Source: Streptococcus taonis
GTDB lineage: Bacteria; Bacillota; Bacilli; Lactobacillales; Streptococcaceae
DNA: 64,000 nucleotides
NCBI RefSeq assembly: GCF_029948085.1
Contig: NZ_JARZZP010000013.1
Coordinates: forward strand, 1-64,000
Direction of reading: 5' to 3'
The notes under the pieces are model-generated. The model saw only the letters and a list, made by a program, of their open reading frames with translations, had not been told where the DNA came from and did no database searches. This document shows, in pieces, positions 18,258 through 26,559 of this stretch. Within the stretch, counting starts at the first letter, position 1; the number at the start of each line of letters is the position of its first letter. The translations under genes and the position numbers were made by a program.

Positions 18258-19466
18258 TCATTTATCTAACGAATTGAGGTAAGCTTTAATCGCCACTACC
18301 ATCGCTTCAGGAGTTTGTGAAGAAAAAATCTGACTTCCTCCTGTTGGGTCCTTACTGGTATTATCAAAAGCAAAGATCGGTTTCCCTAATTTATGAATCT
18401 CCTGAGTGATATTCATAATTTCGTTAAAATGATTGATATCCAAATAAAAATCGATTTTGCTAAGAACATTTTCAAAATTATAAGGATTGAACTGTGGATA
18501 AATGGACACATTTAAATATCGTTGTAAATCGACCACTTGGGAGGCAAAAGTTGTATGAGCCAAAATATGAAAATGAACCTCAGGTAGTGCTTTTATCAAA
18601 AACTCCAAGTGCTCCATCTCGCAAGCATTTGTAAAGATTGCAGTATGATATTTTTCTTTTTCTGTAAGCTCATCTAAACCATGTTTGATAATCTCTTTCC
18701 GTAAGATAATATCTGACCAATCTAAAGCATAGAAGAACCACCACTTATCTCCCAAGCGATTATTATATACAGCTGACCATGGTTTTTCGTCTGTATAATG
18801 AATAACAGAAACCTCTGATTCATATTGATTCGCTTTTACATACCATTCATCTTTTTGAAAACGTGTCGCAATAGTATCCATTCCAACCATAAAATTGTAA
18901 TTGACGTCTAGCTCTTTCCATTGCCCTACAAAAAATCGGTTTAAAATTCCTTGATCACCAAACTCAACTTCATGGTACTGATCTGCTAATTCAAACAATT
19001 TTGTTGAAATCGCATGCTCTCTCCAATGGGCATTATTTATCAATAAAACGCCTGAATTGAAATTTGTTTGCTGCAATTCATCTCTAACTGCTGCGACTGG
19101 GCCATCACCTAGATCTATTGCAAAAAGGGGTGTTAAATCTCCATTGACAATAATATCCGAATCAAGATATAAAACCTTATCTTCCTTCAGTATGTCTGGA
19201 ATAAAAAAGCGAAAATAAGCTGCGTATGATAAATGCGCCGTTGGTAAACGATATTTTCGGAGATGATTATTAGAAATCTTTACATTTACAATTTCTGAAT
19301 GAATAGCTTTCAATCGCTGATTCATAATACGAAACCATTCCGAAGGTAGATCGTCATTAAAAACATAAAATTTTATATTATCGTTATAAGCACAAACAGA
19401 CTTGATAGTAGTTTCCACCTTATCCATATATCCATTATCTGCTCCAAGTACGATTGCTTTCTTCAT
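18258..19466 (-). CDS. GT8 glycosyltransferase with GtfB-like C-terminal domain
   Basis: Two-domain enzyme of 402 residues. Residues 1 to about 265 form a family-8 glycosyltransferase domain (LYLDSDIIV with DSD at 102-104; NFMVGMD and HYTDEKPW motifs) that usually adds Glc or Gal. Residues 274-402 align without gaps to residues 253 on of the downstream gtfB (shared LP-x-V/F-x-F-HI and YLDI segments). Such fused enzymes extend the GlcNAc core on SRR adhesins in pneumococcal psrP-type loci. It is the promoter-proximal intact gene of the cluster. Confidence 0.82.
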   Translation of the reverse strand: MKKAIVLGADNGYMDKVETTIKSVCAYNDNIKFYVFNDDLPSEWFRIMNQRLKAIHSEIVNVKISNNHLRKYRLPTAHLSYAAYFRFFIPDILKEDKVLYLDSDIIVNGDLTPLFAIDLGDGPVAAVRDELQQTNFNSGVLLINNAHWREHAISTKLFELADQYHEVEFGDQGILNRFFVGQWKELDVNYNFMVGMDTIATRFQKDEWYVKANQYESEVSVIHYTDEKPWSAVYNNRLGDKWWFFYALDWSDIILRKEIIKHGLDELTEKEKYHTAIFTNACEMEHLEFLIKALPEVHFHILAHTTFASQVVDLQRYLNVSIYPQFNPYNFENVLSKIDFYLDINHFNEIMNITQEIHKLGKPIFAFDNTSKDPTGGSQIFSSQTPEAMVVAIKAYLNSLDK

Positions 19467-19534
19467 TTTTCAATCCCTTTTATCTAACGTTTATTTTCTT
19501 TTTCTATTAACTAATAAAATCTGTCGAATTTCAT

Positions 19535-19735
19535 CTACCATTTTTGAGGTTCTTCATGGGCGATTACTTTATCAAAGAGTTCTGCTTGATGGGCTACAAT
19601 ATCTAAGGGCAGCACAGTTTTTCCCTAGATCTTGATAGGTTTGATTGAGAATACTATCTAGACATTGTCGTAAGTAGTTTTCAACGTTGTAAACTGATAC
19701 AATTATACTAATTTTTCTGTCATTTTTATATTTCT
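19535..19735 (-). pseudogene. GT2 glycosyltransferase remnant with internal deletion
   Basis: Minus-strand DNA encodes an N-terminal GT2 piece (RKISIIVSVYNVENYLRQC, LDSILNQTYQDLG) that runs out of homology near 19625. In another frame follows a piece reading DIVAHQAELFDKVIAHEEP to a stop at 19535, likely a glycosyltransferase C-terminus. The middle of the gene is gone. No start codon or ribosome site is evident. Confidence 0.6.
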
Positions 19736-19779
19736 CTTTATACTTTTCCAAAGTTATGAAAAACGGTTCTTCAGTAGGA

Positions 19780-20353
19780 TTCCCAATTCACTACTAGCTT
19801 TCTATAGTTTGCGGAAAAATTCTCTGATGAAAGCTGAGATATCTTTACTCATGATTTTATCCAGCCTCTCAGTAGTCAACTCCTCTGACCGGTTCCACCA
19901 ATATCCTTGATTTGACCATCGGGTAAAAGTTGAAAAAAGCGCTGATGTTGCTTATTTTTATGTGAAAATATACAGAATTTTCCAGATACTGATACCATTG
20001 CTAATCTTCCCCTTATAACTTTGACCAAGAACACGAGTCTCTATAGAGAGTTTTCCCAAAAAAATCTTTATGAAAATCTAGTATTTTTTAGTCAAAAGTC
20101 TAGATTTATTCCATTTTAATTATACATTATTTTTAGCAAAAGAGCTATCATATAAATATATCTATTAGATATTATTGACACATTCAACTATCAATATAAG
20201 TCAATCATCTTTATTCAGTAAGAATATTTGATATATAGAATTATCTTCTAAACTTGAGATTATTTCCTTATTTTTCAAGAATCAAAAAACCTAGATTCTA
20301 ACAGCTAGTAAATAACTAACGGTTAAAGTATAGGTTTACTCAGAAAACAATCA
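19780..20353. other. Decayed intergenic DNA between the glycosyltransferases and galM
   Basis: About 570 nt without a gene. On the minus strand, 19808-20050 holds short open stretches with stops between them, including one ending RLDKIMSKDISAFIREFFRK preceded by RWSNQGYWWNR, which look like debris of another glycosylation gene. From 20080 to 20340 the DNA is very AT-rich with no recognisable repeat. A TATAAT (minus, 20124-20119) could serve the cluster. Confidence 0.45.
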
Positions 20354-21391
20354 TTATTTCACAACAAGCTCATAACGAGTTTTGCTGGTGAATGTTTCAC
20401 CTGCTTTGAGGATGACTTGGTCTTTAAGGTCGCTATGAATAGCATCTGGTAAAGCTTGCGCTTCAAGAGCAATCCCATTGTGCTGAATCATTGACTGACC
20501 AGCGATGATGACACTCTCATCCACAAAGTTTGCTGTGTAGACCACAAAGCAAGGAGCCTCTGTCTTGAAGAGCAGGAAGCGACCTGAACCTTGGTCATAG
20601 AGGAAACCAGCATTGTCATGTCCTGCAGGAAGAGCAAATGGATGGTCCAAACCAGATACGAGTTTGATTTGTTCATCTTCGTCTGCAAAAATATCCTTAA
20701 GCAAAGCTCCATTGTAGATATGCTTGACCACATCACGATTAGCATCCGGTGTTTTAGCTGGCACGCCGTCTGGAGCGATTGGATAGATGCCTTCAGTGTT
20801 CAATTGGAAGACATGGCGGTCAACAGTCTGAGTGAAATCGCCTGACAGGTTAAAATAGCTATGGTTGGTTGGATTGACCAAGGTATCCTGGTCTGTCGTC
20901 ACCTTGTAGCTAACTTCGTAGGCACCACTTTCTTCCAAGTTGTAGCTAATCCAGATCTTAAGATTTCCAGGGAAACCTCCAGTCCCATCTGTTCTTTCTG
21001 TGTAAAGAGTCAAACCATGGTCACTCACTTCGACTAGCTCAAACAAGTTAGAATCCCAACCAGTTGAGCCACTGTGGTTACAGTTGCTAGCATTGTTGAC
21101 TTCAAGATCATAGGTCTTACCATTGAGTTCAAATGTTGCTCCTGCAATACGACCTGCCACTGGACCTACACTTGCTCCATGTTTAGGGCTATTTCCCACA
21201 TAGCTTTCGAAATCGTCAAAACCTAGGATAACATTGGCAAAATTGCCAGTCTTATCTGGAGTTACATAGCGTAAAATTGTTGCTCCATAAGTCATGATTT
21301 CCAGTTGGTATCCTGCCTCCGTTTCAAAACGGTAAGCGAGGACATCCTTGCCATCAACTTTCCCAAATACACGTTCTGTGTATGCTTTCAT
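20354..21391 (-). CDS. galM: Aldose 1-epimerase (galactose mutarotase) GalM
   Basis: Converts beta- to alpha-galactose for the Leloir pathway. A 345-residue cytosolic protein with family motifs NHSYFNLSG (catalytic His) and the region with the catalytic Glu near the C-terminus (GIALEAQALPDA). It follows the bgaC-PTS-agaS-lacD operon but a strong hairpin lies between, so it may depend on read-through or its own promoter. Confidence 0.95.
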   Translation of the reverse strand: MKAYTERVFGKVDGKDVLAYRFETEAGYQLEIMTYGATILRYVTPDKTGNFANVILGFDDFESYVGNSPKHGASVGPVAGRIAGATFELNGKTYDLEVNNASNCNHSGSTGWDSNLFELVEVSDHGLTLYTERTDGTGGFPGNLKIWISYNLEESGAYEVSYKVTTDQDTLVNPTNHSYFNLSGDFTQTVDRHVFQLNTEGIYPIAPDGVPAKTPDANRDVVKHIYNGALLKDIFADEDEQIKLVSGLDHPFALPAGHDNAGFLYDQGSGRFLLFKTEAPCFVVYTANFVDESVIIAGQSMIQHNGIALEAQALPDAIHSDLKDQVILKAGETFTSKTRYELVVK

Positions 21392-21425
21392 CCTTCTCTC
21401 CTTTTTCTAATTCAATTAAGTAAAC

Positions 21426-21459
21426 AAACCATAGAAAGCGCATTCACTTTCTATGGTTT
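21426..21459 (-). terminator. Terminator between lacD and galM
   Basis: Perfect 13-bp inverted repeat (21426-21438 with 21447-21459), 8-nt loop, with T-rich flanks. It closes the bga operon and may allow partial read-through into galM. Confidence 0.7.
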
Positions 21460-21537
21460 CATTTTATGATTTACAGACACCTTTGTCAAGAAACCATAGA
21501 TATTTTATTAACAAAAGTCGTTTCTTCTATTTCTGAT

Positions 21538-22533
21538 CTATGCTTCTACACGTTCAGTCCATGAAGTAGCTGTTGTTTGAAGTACTTTATTGAGTTCATC
21601 AATGTTTTCAAATCCAGTTGTACAAAGCCATTCGCGAGCTGCTGCTTCTCCATCTTTGATGTAAGCTTCAACAGATCCAGCCCATGTTGCACGTCCACAA
21701 AGAACACCATTGAAGTTTGCGCCTGATTCGTGAGCAAAGACAAGAGTTTCTTGGAAAAGTTTAGCTGATACACCTGCACTCAAGTAGATGTAAGGAAGGT
21801 TAGTAGCTTCGTCTTGGGCTTTAAAGAAGGTAGCAGCTTCTTCACGTGTATGAACGATTTCTCCATCACCAAAGCCTTCAACGTATTTCACGTTAACTGG
21901 AACTTCTACTTTCAAGACATCGATGTTGAAACGTGGATCTGAGAAGACTTTCATAGCGCCGATAACCTTGTGTGGTTTTACTTTAGCGTATTCTGCAGAA
22001 CCAGCGTCAGCAATCTTTTCATCGTAAGCAAGAATTTCAAGGAAGAATGGAATATCTTCAGCCACACACTCAGAACCAATGCGTTCGATGTAGGCTTGTT
22101 TTTGTTGATTAAGTTCGTCAGAGCTATCTACGTCATAGTAAAGCAAGAACTTAACAGCATCTGCCCCTTGTTCTTTGATACGTTTTGCAGACCAAACATC
22201 CAAGCAGTCTGGCAAGCGTTTTGTACTTGTTGTGTCGTATCCAGTTTTCTCATAAGCAAGGAGAAGACCAGCTTTTGGATCAAGAGCTTTTGTAGCTGGA
22301 AGTCCATACTCAGGGTCAAGAAGCATAGATGAAGCGTATTTAGTCAATTCATCCGCTACCAATACTTTGAGTTCTTCCATTTGAGTTACTGTTGGCTCTT
22401 CTGTTTGGTATTGAGCCATGAGGCGTTTCAAAGCACCACGTTGGTCAAAAGCAAGAGCTGAGATGATCCCATTTTCGTCTGAGAGTTTTTGCAAGCAAGC
22501 AAGTTTATTTGGGCTTAATGTTAATTTACTCAT
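21538..22533 (-). CDS. lacD: Tagatose 1,6-bisphosphate aldolase LacD
   Basis: Class I aldolase splitting tagatose 1,6-bisphosphate to glyceraldehyde-3-P and dihydroxyacetone-P (331 residues). The Schiff-base lysine region is visible ([18 protein letters not shown]), as is [13 protein letters not shown] near the N-terminus. I start at the ATG reading MSKLTLSP, preceded by AGGAAG; the longer frame runs into agaS. It begins 10 nt after agaS and so belongs to the operon. As I recall, reference pneumococci lack lacD here and keep it in the lac operon. Confidence 0.94.
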   Translation of the reverse strand: MSKLTLSPNKLACLQKLSDENGIISALAFDQRGALKRLMAQYQTEEPTVTQMEELKVLVADELTKYASSMLLDPEYGLPATKALDPKAGLLLAYEKTGYDTTSTKRLPDCLDVWSAKRIKEQGADAVKFLLYYDVDSSDELNQQKQAYIERIGSECVAEDIPFFLEILAYDEKIADAGSAEYAKVKPHKVIGAMKVFSDPRFNIDVLKVEVPVNVKYVEGFGDGEIVHTREEAATFFKAQDEATNLPYIYLSAGVSAKLFQETLVFAHESGANFNGVLCGRATWAGSVEAYIKDGEAAAREWLCTTGFENIDELNKVLQTTATSWTERVEA

Positions 22534-22543
22534 AGATTCTTCC

Positions 22544-23710
22544 TTATTTTTCAAATTCGTGAATAATGACACCTTGAACAACACGGTTCACTGTACCTGT
22601 AGGTGATGGTGTATCTGGTCTGTTACCAACTTTAAGTGAAGTCAAGAGAGCAAATAACTGACCATAAACGATGTAAGGGAAGACACGGTAAACATCATTC
22701 AGAACCCCACCGCACCCAAGCGCGACTTCCTTAACATTTTCAAGTCCGAAGGCTTGGTCGCTCAAGAGAACAACACATCGAGCAATTTGGTCGCCTGCAA
22801 CTTCACGAACCAAGTCTAAGTCATATTTACGAGTGTAATCTGTTGTAGTACCAAATACCAAAACGACTGTATCTTCGTTGATAAGAGATTTTGGACCGTG
22901 ACGGAAGCCAACTGGACTTTCATACATAGTCGCGACTTGACCAGCAGTCAATTCCAAAATTTTAAGCTGGGCTTCGTGAGCAAGTCCGAAGAATGGGCCC
23001 GCACCTAGATAAATCACTCGGTTAAAGTCTAGGTCAACCAACTCTTTGACATCTGCCACATTGTCAAGAATTTTGCGAGCTAAACTAGATAGCACGTCGA
23101 AACGTTCAGCTTTAACAGCAAAGTCTGTTGGATCAAATACCAAGAGCGCTGTCAACATCATTGAAGTGAAGCTTGAAGTCATAGCAAAGCCAGCATCGTT
23201 AGAAGCAGCTGGTTGCAAGAGCAAAAGGTTGCGGTCATCACCATGAGCTTGAAGAGCCAATTTCCCTTCAGCTGCACATGTGATGGTAACTTGATAAAGC
23301 TCATCAACCAAAGCCTTGGCCAAGTCAACTGTTGCCACACTTTCAGGTGAGTTCCCGCTACGCGCGAATGATACTAAAACAGTTGCCACATCTTTTTTCA
23401 AATAAGTTTGTGGATTTGCTACGATATCAGTTGTCGCGATAGCATTGAAATTCCATTTACGTTCATCATAAACTTCCTTGAAGTAAGGAACTAGAGTATC
23501 ACCTACATAAGCAGAAGTTCCAGCACCAGTTAGGATTACTTTGATATAGTCATGCTTATCTGCAATTCCTTGCAAGAAAGCTGCAATTTCATCACGTCGT
23601 GCTTGATAAGTTTCAAAAGCTTCTTTCCAAACATCTGGTTGTTGGTAGATTTCGCGTGTTGTGATTTCTGCCCCCAACTCAAGCAATTCTTCTTTTGTAT
23701 AATCTAGCAT
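22544..23710 (-). CDS. agaS: AgaS-type sugar isomerase/deaminase (SIS domains)
   Basis: Cytosolic 388-residue protein with two SIS domains (about 40-190 and 215-370; [15 protein letters not shown] and [17 protein letters not shown]). AgaS enzymes act on amino-sugar phosphates, converting galactosamine-6-P to tagatose-6-P. With the adjacent PTS and LacD this gives a route from imported GalN/GalNAc or galactose derivatives to glycolysis. No 6-phosphotagatose kinase gene is present in the operon. Confidence 0.9.
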   Translation of the reverse strand: MLDYTKEELLELGAEITTREIYQQPDVWKEAFETYQARRDEIAAFLQGIADKHDYIKVILTGAGTSAYVGDTLVPYFKEVYDERKWNFNAIATTDIVANPQTYLKKDVATVLVSFARSGNSPESVATVDLAKALVDELYQVTITCAAEGKLALQAHGDDRNLLLLQPAASNDAGFAMTSSFTSMMLTALLVFDPTDFAVKAERFDVLSSLARKILDNVADVKELVDLDFNRVIYLGAGPFFGLAHEAQLKILELTAGQVATMYESPVGFRHGPKSLINEDTVVLVFGTTTDYTRKYDLDLVREVAGDQIARCVVLLSDQAFGLENVKEVALGCGGVLNDVYRVFPYIVYGQLFALLTSLKVGNRPDTPSPTGTVNRVVQGVIIHEFEK

Positions 23711-23830
23711 TGAGTTCCTCTAATCTATTATTATATTGTTTTTTATCTAAAATATGGGAATGGGAGTAAGCCCCATTCCCATGTATATTCTATATAAAAT
23801 GCTCTAACGGTTTTCACGTTGTCACATCGT

Positions 23831-23935
23831 ATACTCAATGAAAATCAAAGAGCAAACTAGGAAGCTAGCCGAAGGCTGTACTCAAGTACGGCAAGGCGAA
23901 GCTGACGTGGTTTGAATTTGATTTTTGAAGAGTAT
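23831..23935 (-). repeat. BOX element (boxA-boxC type)
   Basis: A 105-bp element with terminal inverted sequence ATACTC...GAGTAT and the recognisable boxA core (GGCAAGGCGAAGCTGACG on the plus strand, close to the BOX-PCR primer sequence) and boxC end (GAAAATCAAAGAGCAAACTA). Length equals boxA plus boxC without boxB. It lies between PTS IIA and agaS, oriented with the operon, and touches the IIA stop codon. Confidence 0.88.
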
Positions 23936-24339
23936 TATTCATCTTCATCGTCATCGAAGCTTGCCAATAAATCATTAACTTTGACAATGCTCTCTGAAGC
24001 ACGATTTTTATAATCTGCATCAGCGCCAGTTAGGCTTGCATTGATAAATTCAATAACCATTGGAAGATTCATTCCTGCATAAAGTTCGATGTCACGACCT
24101 TCCATAATAAGACGGCTCACAACGTTACATGGTGTTCCACCAAGGAGGTCAGCAAAGACTAGGAAATCATCCAAACCTTCGACAGCAGCTTCAAATTTCG
24201 CAGTAAAATCTTCTGGCCCATCTTCTGGAAGAAGAGCTACTGCATGAATGTTGTCTTGTGGACCCATAATCATCTCTGTGCTACCTTTAAGTTCTTCACA
24301 GAAACGACCGTGACTCACTAAAATCAATGATTTAGTCAT
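23935..24339 (-). CDS. PTS mannose-family EIIA component
   Basis: Cytosolic phosphocarrier of 134 residues. Phospho-acceptor histidine is H10 (LILVSHGRF); LLGGTPCNVV is the conserved ManX-type segment. It receives phosphate from HPr and passes it to the IIB gene product of the same operon. Last of the four PTS genes; the stop TAA is immediately followed by the BOX element. Confidence 0.93.
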   Translation of the reverse strand: MTKSLILVSHGRFCEELKGSTEMIMGPQDNIHAVALLPEDGPEDFTAKFEAAVEGLDDFLVFADLLGGTPCNVVSRLIMEGRDIELYAGMNLPMVIEFINASLTGADADYKNRASESIVKVNDLLASFDDDEDE

Positions 24340-24342
24340 AAA

Positions 24343-25164
24343 TTATGCGCCCATTCCAAGTGCAAATTTACCAAAGGCAGAAAGTGCCAAGGCAAGCACG
24401 ATAATGATACCGATAGCTTTTGTAGAGTTCATACCTTTCTTACCAAGCAACCAGAAGATAAAGGCTGTGAAGATTGCTGGAAGCAAGCGTGGGAAGATTG
24501 AGTTCAAGATGTCTTGGAAGTCAATCATCTTTTCACCGATTGGCAATTTGTATGAAATTTCAAAGTTGATCATTGTTGCTACAAGAGCACCCATCATGAA
24601 GACACCAAGTACAGATGCAGCTTCAATCAAAGCTGTCAAAGTGCTTTGCATGTTGTTGATAAGGTTAACCCCTTCTTTGTAGGCAAATTCCAACTGTTTC
24701 CAACGGAAGATGTCATACGCTACTGCAACTGCAATCCAAAGGAAGATACCCCAAGGTTGACCAGCGATAGCCATTGTTGCAGCGATAGATCCCATGATAG
24801 CAGGTACAAGTGAACCAAAGATAGTATCTCCAAGAGGAGCGAATGGTCCCATCAAACCTGTCTTGATACCATTAACCGCATCTTTTGAGACAACGCCATC
24901 TTTTTCTTCCATGGCAAGGTCAAAACCAGCGATGATTGTGTGGAAGAATGGTGAAGTGTTGAAGAATTGAGTATGAACTTTCATCATTTCTTTCAACTCA
25001 GGAGTTCCATCTCCATACATTTTACGCAATTGTGGCAAGATCATGTAAAGGTAACCTGATGCTTGCATACGTTCGTAGTTCCATCCCAATTGGAAAGTGA
25101 ACAAGCTACGTTTGTTAATTTGATTAAAATCTTCTTTTGTTAATTTGTAATTAGAATTCGTCAT
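24343..25164 (-). CDS. PTS mannose-family EIID component
   Basis: Membrane subunit (273 residues) of the sugar transporter, with hydrophobic C-terminal segments and the family stretch NGIKTGLMGPFAPLGDTIF. Start chosen at the ATG reading MTNSNYKL, 14 nt inside the end of IIC and preceded by GGGGAAA; a GTG five codons earlier is possible. Pairs with IIC to form the channel. Confidence 0.92.
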   Translation of the reverse strand: MTNSNYKLTKEDFNQINKRSLFTFQLGWNYERMQASGYLYMILPQLRKMYGDGTPELKEMMKVHTQFFNTSPFFHTIIAGFDLAMEEKDGVVSKDAVNGIKTGLMGPFAPLGDTIFGSLVPAIMGSIAATMAIAGQPWGIFLWIAVAVAYDIFRWKQLEFAYKEGVNLINNMQSTLTALIEAASVLGVFMMGALVATMINFEISYKLPIGEKMIDFQDILNSIFPRLLPAIFTAFIFWLLGKKGMNSTKAIGIIIVLALALSAFGKFALGMGA

Positions 25165-26056
25165 CTTCAATTTCCCCACTTTCTGATGGTGTAGAAGGTG
25201 CTGCTACAGCAACTTTTTGGCTGTTTTTGAAGTGAACAACTGCAAGGAAGATACCTACGATAGAGATACCGATCATAGACAATCCTTTGAAGTTGTTAGC
25301 AAAACCGATAGTTTCTGCAACTTCAGCAGGAAGAGTGCCAATGAGACCAGCAACTGCTCCACCAAGACCTGTTACGTATGAGTAAAGAACAGTCAACATA
25401 GCTGTCAAACCGAATCCCATAGCAAGGTAGTGAAGGTTACGTTTAACTGGAAGGTAACGAAGCAAGATAGCGAATCCAAGACCTGGAAGCATACGACCTG
25501 CAAGAGTCAAACCGTCTGCAACCCATTGGAATTCTTTAACAAAGTTTACAACTGCTTGTACGAATTCTCCACCGAAAGCTAGGGCGAAGAATACTGGAAG
25601 GGCACGAGAAGCAGCCCATGGAAGCGCACCAAGAAGGTAGTTACGTTCGATTCCTTTGTAGTCAAAGCGTTCGATCGCAGCATCAATACGGTGTGCGAAG
25701 AATGTAGTAGTCATACGACCAAGTACGTCGAAGTAAGTTAAAAGTGCCGCTACAGGAACCGCAATTGTTGTAATTGCAAGAGGTGCGTCAATCCCTTGTG
25801 AAACTGAGAATGCTGTTGCAAGAACCGCACCAGAAGTTGCGTCGATACGAGAAGCACCACCGAAGGTACCAACCCCAAGGACAAACAACTGCAAGTTACC
25901 ACCGATAAGCAAACCAGTTGTCAAATCTCCCATGATCAAACCAGTAATGAAACCAGCGAATACAGGGGAACCTGCAGAAGAAACGATCGTCAACTCATCA
26001 CAGATTTGATAAGCTGAGTACAAAGTGAGAAGTAAAATTTGCCACCATTGTATCAT
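25151..26056 (-). CDS. PTS mannose-family EIIC component
   Basis: Polytopic membrane channel subunit of 301 residues (QICDELTIVSSAGSPVFAGFI at the N-terminus region; GNLQLFVLGVGTFGGASRIDA). Acts with IID. The hydrophilic C-terminal tail is acidic (SESGEIEDDEF). Substrate is probably galactose or N-acetylgalactosamine-type sugars given BgaC and AgaS, by inference from context. Confidence 0.92.
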   Translation of the reverse strand: MIQWWQILLLTLYSAYQICDELTIVSSAGSPVFAGFITGLIMGDLTTGLLIGGNLQLFVLGVGTFGGASRIDATSGAVLATAFSVSQGIDAPLAITTIAVPVAALLTYFDVLGRMTTTFFAHRIDAAIERFDYKGIERNYLLGALPWAASRALPVFFALAFGGEFVQAVVNFVKEFQWVADGLTLAGRMLPGLGFAILLRYLPVKRNLHYLAMGFGLTAMLTVLYSYVTGLGGAVAGLIGTLPAEVAETIGFANNFKGLSMIGISIVGIFLAVVHFKNSQKVAVAAPSTPSESGEIEDDEF

Positions 26057-26082
26057 AACAATGACCTCCTAAAAATTTTTTC

Positions 26083-26559
26083 CTATTTTAATAAGCTCAA
26101 AAAGTCTGAAACTGGATCATTTGGAACCATTTGAGCAGTAAGTTTTACACCTTTTTCCGCCAATTTGTGGAAATCTTCTACGTCTTTATCTACAACGTTG
26201 ATTGAACGTGTGATAGAACGAGTTTCTGGTGTTTGAGACATGTTGCCGACATTGACTGTTTCAAGCGGTACGCCTGCTTCAACCAAACCAAGGAAACGGT
26301 CAGGTTTGCGTGCTACAATCAAGAGACGTTGGCTGTCATATTTGCCAGCAAGGATATTGGCTGCAGCTTTATCAACCGGCAAGATACTAAGTTTTACACC
26401 TGGTGGTGTTGCAAGTTTCAATCCGCTCTTCTCAACGTCATTGTTCACAACCTCATTGTCAACGACCATGATGCGTGAAACATTGAGTTTAGCAGACCAA
26501 AGATTGGCCACTTGTCCGTGGATCAAACGTCCATCGATACGGCATCCTACAATTGTCAT
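26083..26559 (-). CDS. PTS mannose-family EIIB component
   Basis: Cytosolic phosphotransfer subunit (158 residues), phospho-histidine H14 in RIDGRLIHGQV. Its ATG overlaps the bgaC stop by 4 nt, so it is translationally coupled to the galactosidase. Confidence 0.93.
   Translation of the reverse strand: MTIVGCRIDGRLIHGQVANLWSAKLNVSRIMVVDNEVVNNDVEKSGLKLATPPGVKLSILPVDKAAANILAGKYDSQRLLIVARKPDRFLGLVEAGVPLETVNVGNMSQTPETRSITRSINVVDKDVEDFHKLAEKGVKLTAQMVPNDPVSDFLSLLK

Noticed and set aside
23831-23935. RUP element
   Set aside because: The ATACTC/GAGTAT ends first suggested RUP, but the internal core matches BOX boxA and boxC, and the length equals their sum.
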